Of a stretch of DNA of 64,000 nucleotides, positions 37,011 to 45,090 are shown in pieces; the stretch's first letter is position 1; each line of letters opens with the position of its first letter. Source of the DNA: Trueperella pyogenes (GTDB taxonomy: Bacteria > Actinomycetota > Actinomycetes > Actinomycetales > Actinomycetaceae); the NCBI RefSeq assembly GCF_001070855.1, contig NZ_JVLH01000009.1:62001-126000 (forward strand), read 5' to 3'. The position numbers and the translations under genes were made by a program. The notes beneath the pieces are model-generated. The model saw only the letters and a list, made by a program, of their open reading frames with translations, searched no databases and was not told the origin of the DNA.

Positions 37011-38957
37011 TTAGTCCAACTGGTCGAAGGAGTGTGCCCACGCCGAATGGATGGGGTTCGCGTCGGCAACCATGGCCTCGAAACGGTTTTCGGCGATCTG
37101 CATGACTTCGTTCAAGGTCACGCGGATCTCTCGCAGGTCAGAGCCCTCGACCCGGCGCCAGCCATCAGCAAGAAGTTGATCGGCTGAATCCACACGCGAG
37201 ACGCATACGATCAGCGGGCGGTTAAAACGCTCGTGGTATGCCTGGCCGAGCGCGCGCAATTCTTCCTGCTTCTCCGAATTAAAGTCACCCAAGAGGGTCG
37301 ATCCGGTGTCCAGCAAGGCCTGTTCATCGGCTTCGCTGCCCAGAATCAAATCAACGATGTCGGCGTAGCCGGAAATCAAGGCTTCCTGTTCTTCACGGTC
37401 AGCCTGACCAACTGCATCCTGGAAAGCATGGCGCAGGTCAGCGACGGAGTCGAAAGGAGCGTGTGTCCACGCGCGTTCAACCGGCCACGTCACTCCCGAG
37501 AACATGGGAGCGAAGGCGCGAGTGAACTGTGCTTGATCAAGGCGGTTAATTGCATCCAAGTCCAGCGGACGTCCGTCAACCATTGAGACGACCGGAGACG
37601 GCTTACGACCAATGTGGAAGAAGAGCAGGTTGAGGATGATGGCACAGATTGAACCGATCGTCACGCCGGAGCCGAACAGAATCTGCATCCACGAGGGTAC
37701 GTAGCTAGCAAGTTCGGGCTTCAAAGTGACCAGCAGCCCCAAGCCAAGCGAAGTCGCAACGATCACCGAGTTACGGGTATCGCGCATATCGACAGTGGAA
37801 AGGGTCTGAATACCGACAACAGCAACGGCTGCGAACATTGCCAGAGACGCGCCACCGATAACAGGCTTCGGAATCGAGGCGACGATCGCGCCAGCCTTGG
37901 GCAGGATTCCAAGAATGATCATGAAAACGCCCGCAGCAGTAACGACCCAGCGAGACTTCACGCGCGTGAGACGAACCAAACCAACATTCTGAGCAAAGCA
38001 GGTGTAGGGGAAAGAGTTCAGGACACCACCCAGTGCGGTTGACAGGCCATCGGCGCGAAGAGCATTCGCAATGTGCGCTGGAGTGATGCGCTTACCCACA
38101 ACCTCACCGGTCGCAAAAACGTCACCGGTGGTTTCGACGGCGGTAATTGCCATGACGATGAGCATCGAGATAATCGCTGCAACTGAGAACTTTGGAATTC
38201 CAAAGAAGAAGGGAGTGGTCACTCCGATCGGCGCCGCCTGAGAGACCGCAGAGAAGTTTGCATCCCCCAGAATCCACGCAACAACCGTTCCTCCAAGCAG
38301 ACCCAAGAGGACGGCAATAGTTGCCATAAAGCCAGAGAAAATGCGCTGGATAATGACGATTACAGCCAAAGTGCCCAGAGCGTATGCAAGTCCGCGAAGA
38401 GTTCCGGGAATGGGATCACCGCCAACCTTCGCTGCCTCAGTTCCCCAGTACACGATGTCGTTTGCGGCAACCGAAATAAGGGTCGTTCCCATAACTGTTA
38501 GCAGCGTGCCGGTGACGACAGGCGGGAAGAAGCGCAGAAGCTTCGCAAAGAAGGGAGCGGCAAGGAAGGTTGCAATACCCGCAACGATAATCGAGCCGTA
38601 CATCGTCGCGAGGCCTTCGACTCCCCCACCAGCAGCCAAACCGACTGCGATGAGAGGTGAGACTGCCGTGAATGTCACGCCTTGAAGCAAGGGAAGACGA
38701 ACACCAATCTTCGGGCCAAGACCCGCAGATTGGATGATTGACGCGATACCACAGGTGAAGAGGTCCGCATTGATCAGGTGAACAGTAGTAGCCGAGTCAA
38801 GTCCCAGACCAGTTGCAATTACCAGCGGAACGACAACTGCCCCGGCGTAAAACGCCAGGACATGCTGAAAACCGAGGATTGTGAGCTTGGGAAAAGAAGG
38901 GACCGCATTGACCGGGTCGATTCGAGTGGTGGACATTTTTGGATGGCTATTTGCCAT
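37011..38957 (-). CDS. NCS2 purine permease fused to an OHCU-decarboxylase-like domain
   Basis: A 648-residue fusion. Residues about 22-450 are an NCS2 nucleobase permease with roughly 14 helices; the substrate-site helices read AVETTGDV (E275) and FAQNVGLVRLT (Q323, N324), as in xanthine/urate carriers. Residues about 468-630 match 2-oxo-4-hydroxy-4-carboxy-5-ureidoimidazoline decarboxylase (UraD), which completes urate breakdown to allantoin: see PVERAWTHAPFDSVADLR, EEQEALI and QAYHERFNRPLIVCV. The catalytic His-Pro usually found after the EEQ helix is replaced (SGYADIVD), so this domain may be inactive and regulatory. ATG at 38957 has GGAG 7 nt upstream. No other urate genes are nearby. 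Confidence 0.85.
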   Translation of the reverse strand: MANSHPKMSTTRIDPVNAVPSFPKLTILGFQHVLAFYAGAVVVPLVIATGLGLDSATTVHLINADLFTCGIASIIQSAGLGPKIGVRLPLLQGVTFTAVSPLIAVGLAAGGGVEGLATMYGSIIVAGIATFLAAPFFAKLLRFFPPVVTGTLLTVMGTTLISVAANDIVYWGTEAAKVGGDPIPGTLRGLAYALGTLAVIVIIQRIFSGFMATIAVLLGLLGGTVVAWILGDANFSAVSQAAPIGVTTPFFFGIPKFSVAAIISMLIVMAITAVETTGDVFATGEVVGKRITPAHIANALRADGLSTALGGVLNSFPYTCFAQNVGLVRLTRVKSRWVVTAAGVFMIILGILPKAGAIVASIPKPVIGGASLAMFAAVAVVGIQTLSTVDMRDTRNSVIVATSLGLGLLVTLKPELASYVPSWMQILFGSGVTIGSICAIILNLLFFHIGRKPSPVVSMVDGRPLDLDAINRLDQAQFTRAFAPMFSGVTWPVERAWTHAPFDSVADLRHAFQDAVGQADREEQEALISGYADIVDLILGSEADEQALLDTGSTLLGDFNSEKQEELRALGQAYHERFNRPLIVCVSRVDSADQLLADGWRRVEGSDLREIRVTLNEVMQIAENRFEAMVADANPIHSAWAHSFDQLD

Positions 38958-39211
38958 TGCGCTGCTCCTGCATGTCGCTCAAAAATGGACCTCTTAATTC
39001 TCACCCATCCATAAGACGCAAGGAAAGCACCGTTTCACGGAAACTTCGGTTGCATCGATTGACACACTCGCATAAGTTTTCTTTCTTTTCCGCAAAATTC
39101 TGCGACTTTCTCTGCAACAAAAAGAGGCCGATGTGATTGATGACGCATTTATGAGTTTGCTTGTAAAGGCGCGTTGTGCCTAAACTATTTCTCGGCCAAT
39201 CAAACGGCAAT

Positions 39212-39284
39212 GCGCTCGTAGCTCAATGGATAGAGCATCTGACTACGGATCAGAAGGTTGGGGGTTCGAGTCCCTTCGAGCGCG
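39212..39284 (+). tRNA. tRNA-Arg (anticodon ACG)
   Basis: A 73-nt cloverleaf with acceptor arms GCGCTCG and CGAGCGC, D-loop AGCTCAATGGATAGAGC, anticodon ACG in CTACGGA, and T-loop GGTTCGAGTCC. The A of the anticodon would be edited to inosine. CCA is not encoded. Confidence 0.96.
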
Positions 39285-39290
39285 CAAGCG

Positions 39291-39324
39291 GCCCCGCTCG
39301 GTGCGTCCCACCGGTCGGGGCTTT
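39291..39324 (+). terminator. Terminator after tRNA-Arg
   Basis: GCCCCG (39291-39296) pairs with CGGGGC (39316-39321), with an inner ACCGG-type stem, then TTT. It is short but correctly placed. Confidence 0.65.
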
Positions 39325-39406
39325 GCTATACCCGCCTATCCCCACGTTGGCGTACAGATCTGGGCCTCACCCGCCCAGACACACACTTCTGTCACCCCAG
39401 CATTAT

Positions 39407-40150
39407 TCATTCACAGTGATCGAGCACCGCTTTCATCGCTTTCTTTTCCCGCGGTGTCACCCCCAATCCCCAGGAGCTCTTCACGACAATTTGCCGCTGT
39501 ACATACGCACAGCGATAGCGACTATTCGGCGGAAGCCACTGATCCGCTCTGCTTGCGCCTTTATCTTGATTTGCGTTGCCGTCAACAGCCAGCAAGTTTG
39601 CTGGATCATTCGCAAACTCTTGTCGACGCGTAGCATCCCACTGCCATGCACCGCTTCGCCATGCATTGGCAAGTGCAACGACGTGGTCGATTTGCACCTG
39701 ATCTGAGGATTCTTCGCCCTTGCGGAAATCAATCGTTCTCCCCGTGTAGGGGTCATCAAGAATCCCCCCGACGACCACACAGTTCGGAGAGGAAGTCTTC
39801 ATCTGCAGGCTGCGCAAATCTCTTCGAAGAATGTCATTTCGAGTATCGCAGCCGTTATGGTCGATATCCGCCCATCGCTGACCAAACTCATCACGCGAAT
39901 AGCGTGGAACAGACCCACTGCGCGTCTGAAGCACGGGAAGCTGATCCAGGGATTTCGCGCTGTCATCCACGCTTCCTAAGGAAGAATCGGAAGGACCGCT
40001 GGAACTATTGAACCCTGCGCCCCATACGCCGAAAGCACCGCCGATAATTCCACCGTGGACCAGCGCAAAGAGCACACCCACAACCATGCATATAAGAAGA
40101 GCCCCCATCAGAAGCCGTGAGCGTCTGGGACCTTTTCGGCGCGTCAACAC
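39407..40150 (-). CDS. Exported HNH-type nuclease (DUF1524/GmrSD-like)
   Basis: A 247-residue protein with one N-terminal helix (residues 13-33) that serves as signal or anchor. The HNH core reads QIDHVVALANAW (D155, H156), followed by NLLAVDGNANQDKGASRADQWLPP, where the second Asn and the Asp/Lys complete the metal site. Such secreted nucleases are frequent in actinobacteria and may degrade extracellular DNA for nutrients or biofilm control. Four cysteines (C101, C124 and two near the C-terminus) could form disulfides outside the cell. The gene has no operon partners. Confidence 0.88.
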   Translation of the reverse strand: MLTRRKGPRRSRLLMGALLICMVVGVLFALVHGGIIGGAFGVWGAGFNSSSGPSDSSLGSVDDSAKSLDQLPVLQTRSGSVPRYSRDEFGQRWADIDHNGCDTRNDILRRDLRSLQMKTSSPNCVVVGGILDDPYTGRTIDFRKGEESSDQVQIDHVVALANAWRSGAWQWDATRRQEFANDPANLLAVDGNANQDKGASRADQWLPPNSRYRCAYVQRQIVVKSSWGLGVTPREKKAMKAVLDHCE

Positions 40151-40256
40151 TTACCTCCTTCTGAGAGCTCTTCAGCCACTTTGGTACAGAGAACACACCT
40201 AGACACAAAGAGGCAAGAATATGTGGAAAACGCCAAATAAATTCATCCTGTGGAAA

Positions 40257-40283
40257 AAGCCGCTGCACAAACAACAGCGGCTT
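40257..40283 (-). terminator. Terminator of the amino-acid permease operon
   Basis: AAGCCGCTG (40257-40265) pairs with CAGCGGCTT (40275-40283). On the minus strand it is followed by TTTTTCC. The stem overlaps the permease stop codon by two bases. Confidence 0.85.
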
Positions 40284-41814
40284 AATCACCACTCCCGACG
40301 ACCTTCGCAACCGAAGCGCGTGCAGCTTTGCGATTTCGAAGATTCTCACGCACAAAGTACAGGCACACCAGGATCAGGGTCAGCGATCCCATTGCAACCA
40401 GCTGTGCACGTCCGGCAGCGTTAAACATCATCAGAACCGCTATCGACACCAATCCGATAACAGCGAACCACGGCAGCCAGGGCCAACCCGGCATCCTCAG
40501 AGACAAAACTCCCTCGGCCTCGAGCTTCGAGTGCAAGCGGATCTGCGAAATAACAATCATCACCCACACAATCAACAGCACCATGCCCACTGCATTAATG
40601 AGCACCTGCATGATCGACGATGGAAGATACCAGTTCAAGGCGACTGAAATAAAAGCCAGAGTCACAGAAACCGCAACCGAGCGACGCGGGGTTCGTCCGT
40701 CCTCAATGTCACCGTGAAGCGCAGTTACTCCAAGGGACTCGTCCCCCTCATCGACAGCTTTGCGCACGCGTGCACCCAGAATCCACGTCGGTCCCATTCC
40801 GCGTGCCGACAGCGAGTACGCGATTCGGGAAGACGCGTAGATATTTGCAGAGAAGGCACTAATCAGTGCGGTGAAAACAATGATCTCCATGATCATTCCG
40901 ACCGCGGGAATTCCCGCCATGTTCAAAACCGCGGCAAAAGGACTGGTCTTCATCTCATCCGAATTCCACGGCAGCAGGCAGATCAGCAGAGCGACAGAGC
41001 CCACGTAGAACACCAAAATGCGCCAAATCACCGAGCGAATCGCCTGCGACATTGCGCGCCTCGCATCATCGGCCTCGGCGGCGGCAATGGTAACAATCTC
41101 AAGCCCACCAAAGGAGGTAATAATCGCAAGCAAACCAACCGCGACTCCGGGAAGGCCAGCAGGAGCAAAACCACCATTTCCAATGAAAGCCTGATGCAGG
41201 CTCTGAGCGCGCCCGGGAATAATGCCCATCAGAAGGCCCAGTCCAACGACCAGGAAGAAGATAATTGCCGCGACTTTCAATCCTGCAAGCCACGCCTCAA
41301 CACGACCGAATTCGCCGGCCGCCAGCAGGTTAATCCCACCCAAGACAACAACGATGACCAAGGTGACAACCCACTGATCAACACTGGGGAACCAAGCTGT
41401 AAAGATCTGCGCTGCGCCGGTCATTTCCAGGCCAAGCACCATGATCAGCATGAACCAGTAGAGCCAGCCAGAGGTGAAGCCTGCCCACCGGCCGATGCCT
41501 GCCTCGGCGTAGGTCGAGAAAGATCCAGAGGAAGGAATCGCAGCGGCCAACTCAGCCAGCGCATACATCACGGTGACGACGATGAGTGCGGCAAGGATGT
41601 AGGACACCAAAACGGCCGGGCCGGCCTCGGAAACGGCGACACCGGTACCCAGGAAGAAGCCGGCACCAATCGCGCTTCCCAGCGCCATCATCGACAGGTG
41701 TGCAGCCTTGAATCCTTTTGACCGAGGCGTGCCATGACCCGGGGATGCCATCTGCGGTCCGCGGGCACCTTCCACTGTAGATCCTGCTCCGCTCTGAGCC
41801 TTGTCTGCACTCAT
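40282..41814 (-). CDS. Amino-acid permease (APC superfamily)
   Basis: A 510-residue, 12-helix amino-acid/proton symporter. The family signature lies after the first helix: MMALGSAIGAGFFLGTG, with the GAG unwound-helix motif. AAAIPSSGSFSTYAEAGIGR, in helix 3, and ASSRIAYSLSARGMGP, in helix 8, are typical of the AAT (CycA/AnsP/GabP) group. The precise amino acid cannot be assigned. The start overlaps the end of the TRIC-like gene by ATGA, indicating coupled expression. Confidence 0.9.
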   Translation of the reverse strand: MSADKAQSGAGSTVEGARGPQMASPGHGTPRSKGFKAAHLSMMALGSAIGAGFFLGTGVAVSEAGPAVLVSYILAALIVVTVMYALAELAAAIPSSGSFSTYAEAGIGRWAGFTSGWLYWFMLIMVLGLEMTGAAQIFTAWFPSVDQWVVTLVIVVVLGGINLLAAGEFGRVEAWLAGLKVAAIIFFLVVGLGLLMGIIPGRAQSLHQAFIGNGGFAPAGLPGVAVGLLAIITSFGGLEIVTIAAAEADDARRAMSQAIRSVIWRILVFYVGSVALLICLLPWNSDEMKTSPFAAVLNMAGIPAVGMIMEIIVFTALISAFSANIYASSRIAYSLSARGMGPTWILGARVRKAVDEGDESLGVTALHGDIEDGRTPRRSVAVSVTLAFISVALNWYLPSSIMQVLINAVGMVLLIVWVMIVISQIRLHSKLEAEGVLSLRMPGWPWLPWFAVIGLVSIAVLMMFNAAGRAQLVAMGSLTLILVCLYFVRENLRNRKAARASVAKVVGSGD

Positions 41815-42551
41815 TGATCCGAATTGTCCTCAGTAATCTTCTTGACGTCACGTTCATCAAGCGAACGCAACCGAAGGAGTGCCCGCAGCTGCGTTGCCGT
41901 CATGGTCAATGTCCAATCATTATGTGAAGGAAGCTGCCACTTTCTCCAATGCGCAAGTACTGTGAAGCTCGACCCGACAATCGTCGCAACCAACATGCCA
42001 ATTTGTTCCAGGCCCGAGTGGCCAAATGCAGCCATGATCGCCGCTGAAACGAATGCAGGAGTTGCGTAGAGATTATTTCCGCCAAATACCTGCGGGACCA
42101 TCCCAGCAGAAATATCTCGAATCATGCCGCCACCGACTGCGGTCATAATTCCCAGTAGTATTGCGGGCCCTACTCCCAGTCCGGCATTCAAGGTCTTCAG
42201 CGCTCCAGTAGCCGCCCAGCATCCCAGAACGGTTCCATCAGCCAGCACCAGCGCAATCCGCCAGAAGCGAGAATCGAGGCGCCAGAGCATAGCGATCAGT
42301 GCACCGACAAGTGCAGTCCCCAAGTAGAAGGGATCGGTCAATGCCACCGGTGGGCCTTGGTCCAACATAATGTCCCGGAGCATTCCACCGGCCAACGCGC
42401 ACATGATGGCCAACACCATAAAGCCAACAGCATCGAAACGTTTAATACGCGCGATACGTCCGCCGAGGATCCCGTTCAAGAGCACGCCAAGAAGATCAAT
42501 GACGCGGAACAGGTCCGGCAAAGTTTGATTAAGAGTATCGAGCACGCTCAC
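41811..42551 (-). CDS. TRIC/YicG-like membrane protein (UPF0126)
   Basis: A 246-residue protein with two repeated three-helix units, each with a GGG-R-D signature: CALAGGMLRDIMLDQGPP and TAVGGGMIRDISAGMVPQ. This is the UPF0126 family, whose members are prokaryotic relatives of TRIC cation channels; some are linked to glycine uptake or cation balance. The start used is the GTG at 42551, which has GAGAGGGGG about 9 nt upstream; an ATG ten codons earlier (42581) is possible. It is followed by the amino-acid permease gene with a 4-nt overlap, which fits a transport-supporting role. Confidence 0.85.
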   Translation of the reverse strand: MSVLDTLNQTLPDLFRVIDLLGVLLNGILGGRIARIKRFDAVGFMVLAIMCALAGGMLRDIMLDQGPPVALTDPFYLGTALVGALIAMLWRLDSRFWRIALVLADGTVLGCWAATGALKTLNAGLGVGPAILLGIMTAVGGGMIRDISAGMVPQVFGGNNLYATPAFVSAAIMAAFGHSGLEQIGMLVATIVGSSFTVLAHWRKWQLPSHNDWTLTMTATQLRALLRLRSLDERDVKKITEDNSDQ

Positions 42552-42668
42552 TATTGTCTTCCCCCTCTCAACAGAATCCAAGGTCGTGGACGCGCAGTCT
42601 CAGTACCCAAGATCAAGCGCGAGGCCATTCCCCTCCGCAGCGCAGCACAGTCGCGCGACTGCCCCCGA

Positions 42669-43817
42669 TCAGGAAACGCTGGTACCGAAGAGAAGACCCA
42701 GCAGGTAGGTTGCACCGGCCGCACCAAAACCAACCACCAGCTGACGGAAAGCACGCGGGGCGGGTGAACGACCCGAAAGCACACCAACAATTCCACCGGT
42801 AAACATGAGCGCAATACCGACAAGGACAACCGAAATTCCCGCGGCAAACAATCCATCAAGCCTGAAAATATAGGGAATCAAGGGCAAAAGAGCGCCGAGA
42901 GCGAAACAAATGAAGGACGAGGCCGCCGCACGCGCCGGAGTACCGATCTCTTCGCTAGCTCCCGCATCTTCATCCTTGTACGCTGAAAAGATCGGGCGTC
43001 GCTCTGTGCCATCTGTACTTGGAGCGGCATTACCACCCGAACGACGATCAGATTTTGCAAGTTTCGCGAAGACATCTGCTGCGTGTGCCTTCGCGCTTTC
43101 TTCATCTTCCCCGCGAGCGCGGAAAAGCAGTGCCAATTCATTGGCATCAACGTCAACTGAATTCAGAGTGTTGTCGACATCGGGATCTGGAATCGATGCA
43201 TCCAATAGCTCGCGCTGAGAACTCACGCTGACCCATTCACCGGCAGCCATGGACATTGCACCCGCAAGCAGACCAGCAACTCCCGTCGTCAAAATCGCTT
43301 GCGAGCTCAGTCCCGCACCAACGACTCCCAGAATCAACGCAAGGTTTGATACCAAACCATCGTTCACCCCAAAGACCGCAGCCCGGAAAGTACCCGCTAG
43401 GGATTCACGGGAACGCTGTGCAAGTGAACGAACAACCTCGACATGCAGACGCTCATCGGCAGCGATCGCCGCTGGAACGTCAGCGTCGTCACCATAAGAG
43501 GAACGTTCCTCGGTTCGTTGGGCCATCGCCAGAATAAAAATCGTCCCGAACATGTAGGCCAGTGCAGATGAAATTCGGGTACGAAGCGGAGGATGCGGCG
43601 CGGGAAGCGCACGCTCCCCCAGCAGGGACAGCCAGTACTCCTCATGGCGCCCCTCGGCCTCGGCAAGGCCAAGAAGTACCTGACGTTCCTCGCCCGTCCG
43701 ACGTTCGGCAAGCGCACGATAGGTACGCGCCTCCATACGTTCTTCAGCCAAGTAGCGGCGCCAGCGGCGAATCTGCGCGCGCGAAGCTTGCTTTTCAGCG
43801 TGATGGGAATCAGTCAT
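42669..43817 (-). CDS. Erythrin-VIT1 iron/manganese transporter (MbfA-like)
   Basis: A 382-residue protein joining an N-terminal ferritin-like (rubrerythrin) helix bundle to a C-terminal VIT1/CCC1 membrane domain. The bundle (residues about 12-125) carries paired Glu/His ligands in AEERMEARTY, EAEGRHEEYW and ADERLHVEVV. The membrane domain begins with VFGVNDGLVSNLALILGV and SMAAGEWVSVSSQREL, classic CCC1 sequences, and has about five helices. Relatives such as MbfA export iron and protect against peroxide. A charged, poorly conserved cytoplasmic insert (about 215-275) separates its helices. It is not clearly in an operon with the next gene, which starts 118 nt on. Confidence 0.9.
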   Translation of the reverse strand: MTDSHHAEKQASRAQIRRWRRYLAEERMEARTYRALAERRTGEERQVLLGLAEAEGRHEEYWLSLLGERALPAPHPPLRTRISSALAYMFGTIFILAMAQRTEERSSYGDDADVPAAIAADERLHVEVVRSLAQRSRESLAGTFRAAVFGVNDGLVSNLALILGVVGAGLSSQAILTTGVAGLLAGAMSMAAGEWVSVSSQRELLDASIPDPDVDNTLNSVDVDANELALLFRARGEDEESAKAHAADVFAKLAKSDRRSGGNAAPSTDGTERRPIFSAYKDEDAGASEEIGTPARAAASSFICFALGALLPLIPYIFRLDGLFAAGISVVLVGIALMFTGGIVGVLSGRSPAPRAFRQLVVGFGAAGATYLLGLLFGTSVS

Positions 43818-43835
43818 TGTGAATGCGTCCGTGCC

Positions 43836-44126
43836 TCAGCCCGCGTAGGTCGGTAGATCGTCTTCGGTAATCTCGGGTTCAGCAGCCGGCATGCGGAAGA
43901 GTCGTTCCTTCACCGCATCGGCAACTTTATCCGTAACCTTCTCACCCTGGGTGCGCACAAGCGCAGACATTTTTTCACCGGCAGCATCTAGAGGACGAGC
44001 GATCAACGGGAAGCGACGGAGCTTTCCCGCGCACGCGCAAATTCGCGCGTATTGTTCACGCCCCGCTCGGGTCCCCAGCACGTAGCCAATCCCGAAACCA
44101 ACGGCGATTCCCATTTTCGTTCCCAT
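43836..44126 (-). CDS. Small YtxH-like membrane-associated protein
   Basis: A 96-residue protein beginning with a glycine-rich hydrophobic segment, MGIAVGFGIGYVLGTRAGREQYA, in the style of YtxH-domain proteins, followed by an amphipathic helix and an acidic tail (EPEITEDDLPTYAG). The start at 44126 is chosen because the upstream extension to 44267 lacks family resemblance; AAGAAAG is a plausible ribosome site. It precedes the erythrin-VIT1 gene by 18 nt and may be co-transcribed with it. Function is unknown; YtxH proteins are often stress-associated. Confidence 0.65.
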   Translation of the reverse strand: MGTKMGIAVGFGIGYVLGTRAGREQYARICACAGKLRRFPLIARPLDAAGEKMSALVRTQGEKVTDKVADAVKERLFRMPAAEPEITEDDLPTYAG

Positions 44127-44295
44127 GATGCGTCTTTCTTGTGCGTTCAGGCGCATATGCGCCGGTGTGCGATGGTGACTATCGAATAAAAACAAGCCTA
44201 GTGGTTCCCCAAAGCGACACGCTACTTGTTTACCTTTTCGCACGTTGTGAGATGGGGTATTTCGCATCTTCTACGAAACCAGTACCGTTAAAGGT

Positions 44296-45075
44296 ATGAG
44301 CGAAGTACGTATGAACACACCCCGAGGAATTACCCTGTCGGGAACTTTCGTTCAGCCCGTAGATTCACGGGACGCCGCTGTCCTGTTTTCGCATTCTTTT
44401 CTTGCAGATCAGCACTCGGGCGGACACTACGACCAACTCGCACGCGCCTATCGCAAGGCCGGCTACGCAACGCTTCAATTCGATTACTCGGGGCATGGGC
44501 GCTCCGATGACGAAGTGATTACGCGCGAGTCTCAAATCGAGGACCTCCAGGCCGCATCGGGCTGGCTCGCCGATCAGGGTTTCACCCACCAGATCATTCA
44601 CGGTCACTCTTTTGGCTCGGTCACTGCACTTGCCGCTCACCTGATTCATGCGACCGCACTGTTTCTTTCTGCTCCGGTACTTGGCCCGCTCTCCTACGAC
44701 TGGAGTGCAATTTTCTCCAATAGCCAATTAGACGAATTGGAACACACCGGCCAAACCCGGATTCCGGATGATTCCGATGGGCCTCGCGAATTTTTCACGA
44801 TTTCCAAGCAGACCCTGGCCGATCTCTCCATGGTCGACTCTTCAATCATCGATCCGAAGGGTGCACCTGCATTCATCCTGCATGATGCCGATGACATCGA
44901 TTTGGGCCTGGTTGATCTGACGCGCGATGCTTTCCACCGTCTTCCCGACGGATCACGGGTTGAAATGGTTCACGACACCCGCTTTGGTGCCGGCGAACAT
45001 CCGGAAATCCTTCTCGAGGCCGCGCTTGAGTGGGCGCATCTGTGGGCAGAGCCCAGTGGGGAGTTCCGCCAGTAA
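44296..45075 (+). CDS. Alpha/beta hydrolase (S33-like esterase/lipase fold)
   Basis: A 259-residue cytoplasmic hydrolase. The oxyanion region is FSHSFLADQHSGGH, the nucleophile elbow IHGHSFGSVTAL (GHSFG), and the late acid and base residues lie in FILHDADDIDLG and RFGAGEHPEI. YSGHGRSDD is the typical block after strand 4. The pattern matches the dienelactone/acyl-peptide-like subgroup of serine hydrolases. The substrate is unknown. It is separated by only 15 nt from hrpA downstream and could be co-expressed. Confidence 0.88.
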   Translation: MSEVRMNTPRGITLSGTFVQPVDSRDAAVLFSHSFLADQHSGGHYDQLARAYRKAGYATLQFDYSGHGRSDDEVITRESQIEDLQAASGWLADQGFTHQIIHGHSFGSVTALAAHLIHATALFLSAPVLGPLSYDWSAIFSNSQLDELEHTGQTRIPDDSDGPREFFTISKQTLADLSMVDSSIIDPKGAPAFILHDADDIDLGLVDLTRDAFHRLPDGSRVEMVHDTRFGAGEHPEILLEAALEWAHLWAEPSGEFRQ

Positions 45076-45090
45076 CGTACACACCCAGCT

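Noticed and set aside
36833-37105. Open frame of 90 codons with a strong AGGAGG ribosome site
   Set aside because: It crosses the permease terminator and runs antisense into the permease gene; the peptide has no recognisable features.
38958-39211. Purine riboswitch upstream of the purine permease
   Set aside because: The conserved core of the purine aptamer and its three-way junction were not found on the minus strand.
39407-40150. Restriction or abortive-infection system based on the HNH nuclease
   Set aside because: The protein has an export signal or anchor and stands alone; a secreted nuclease is the simpler reading.
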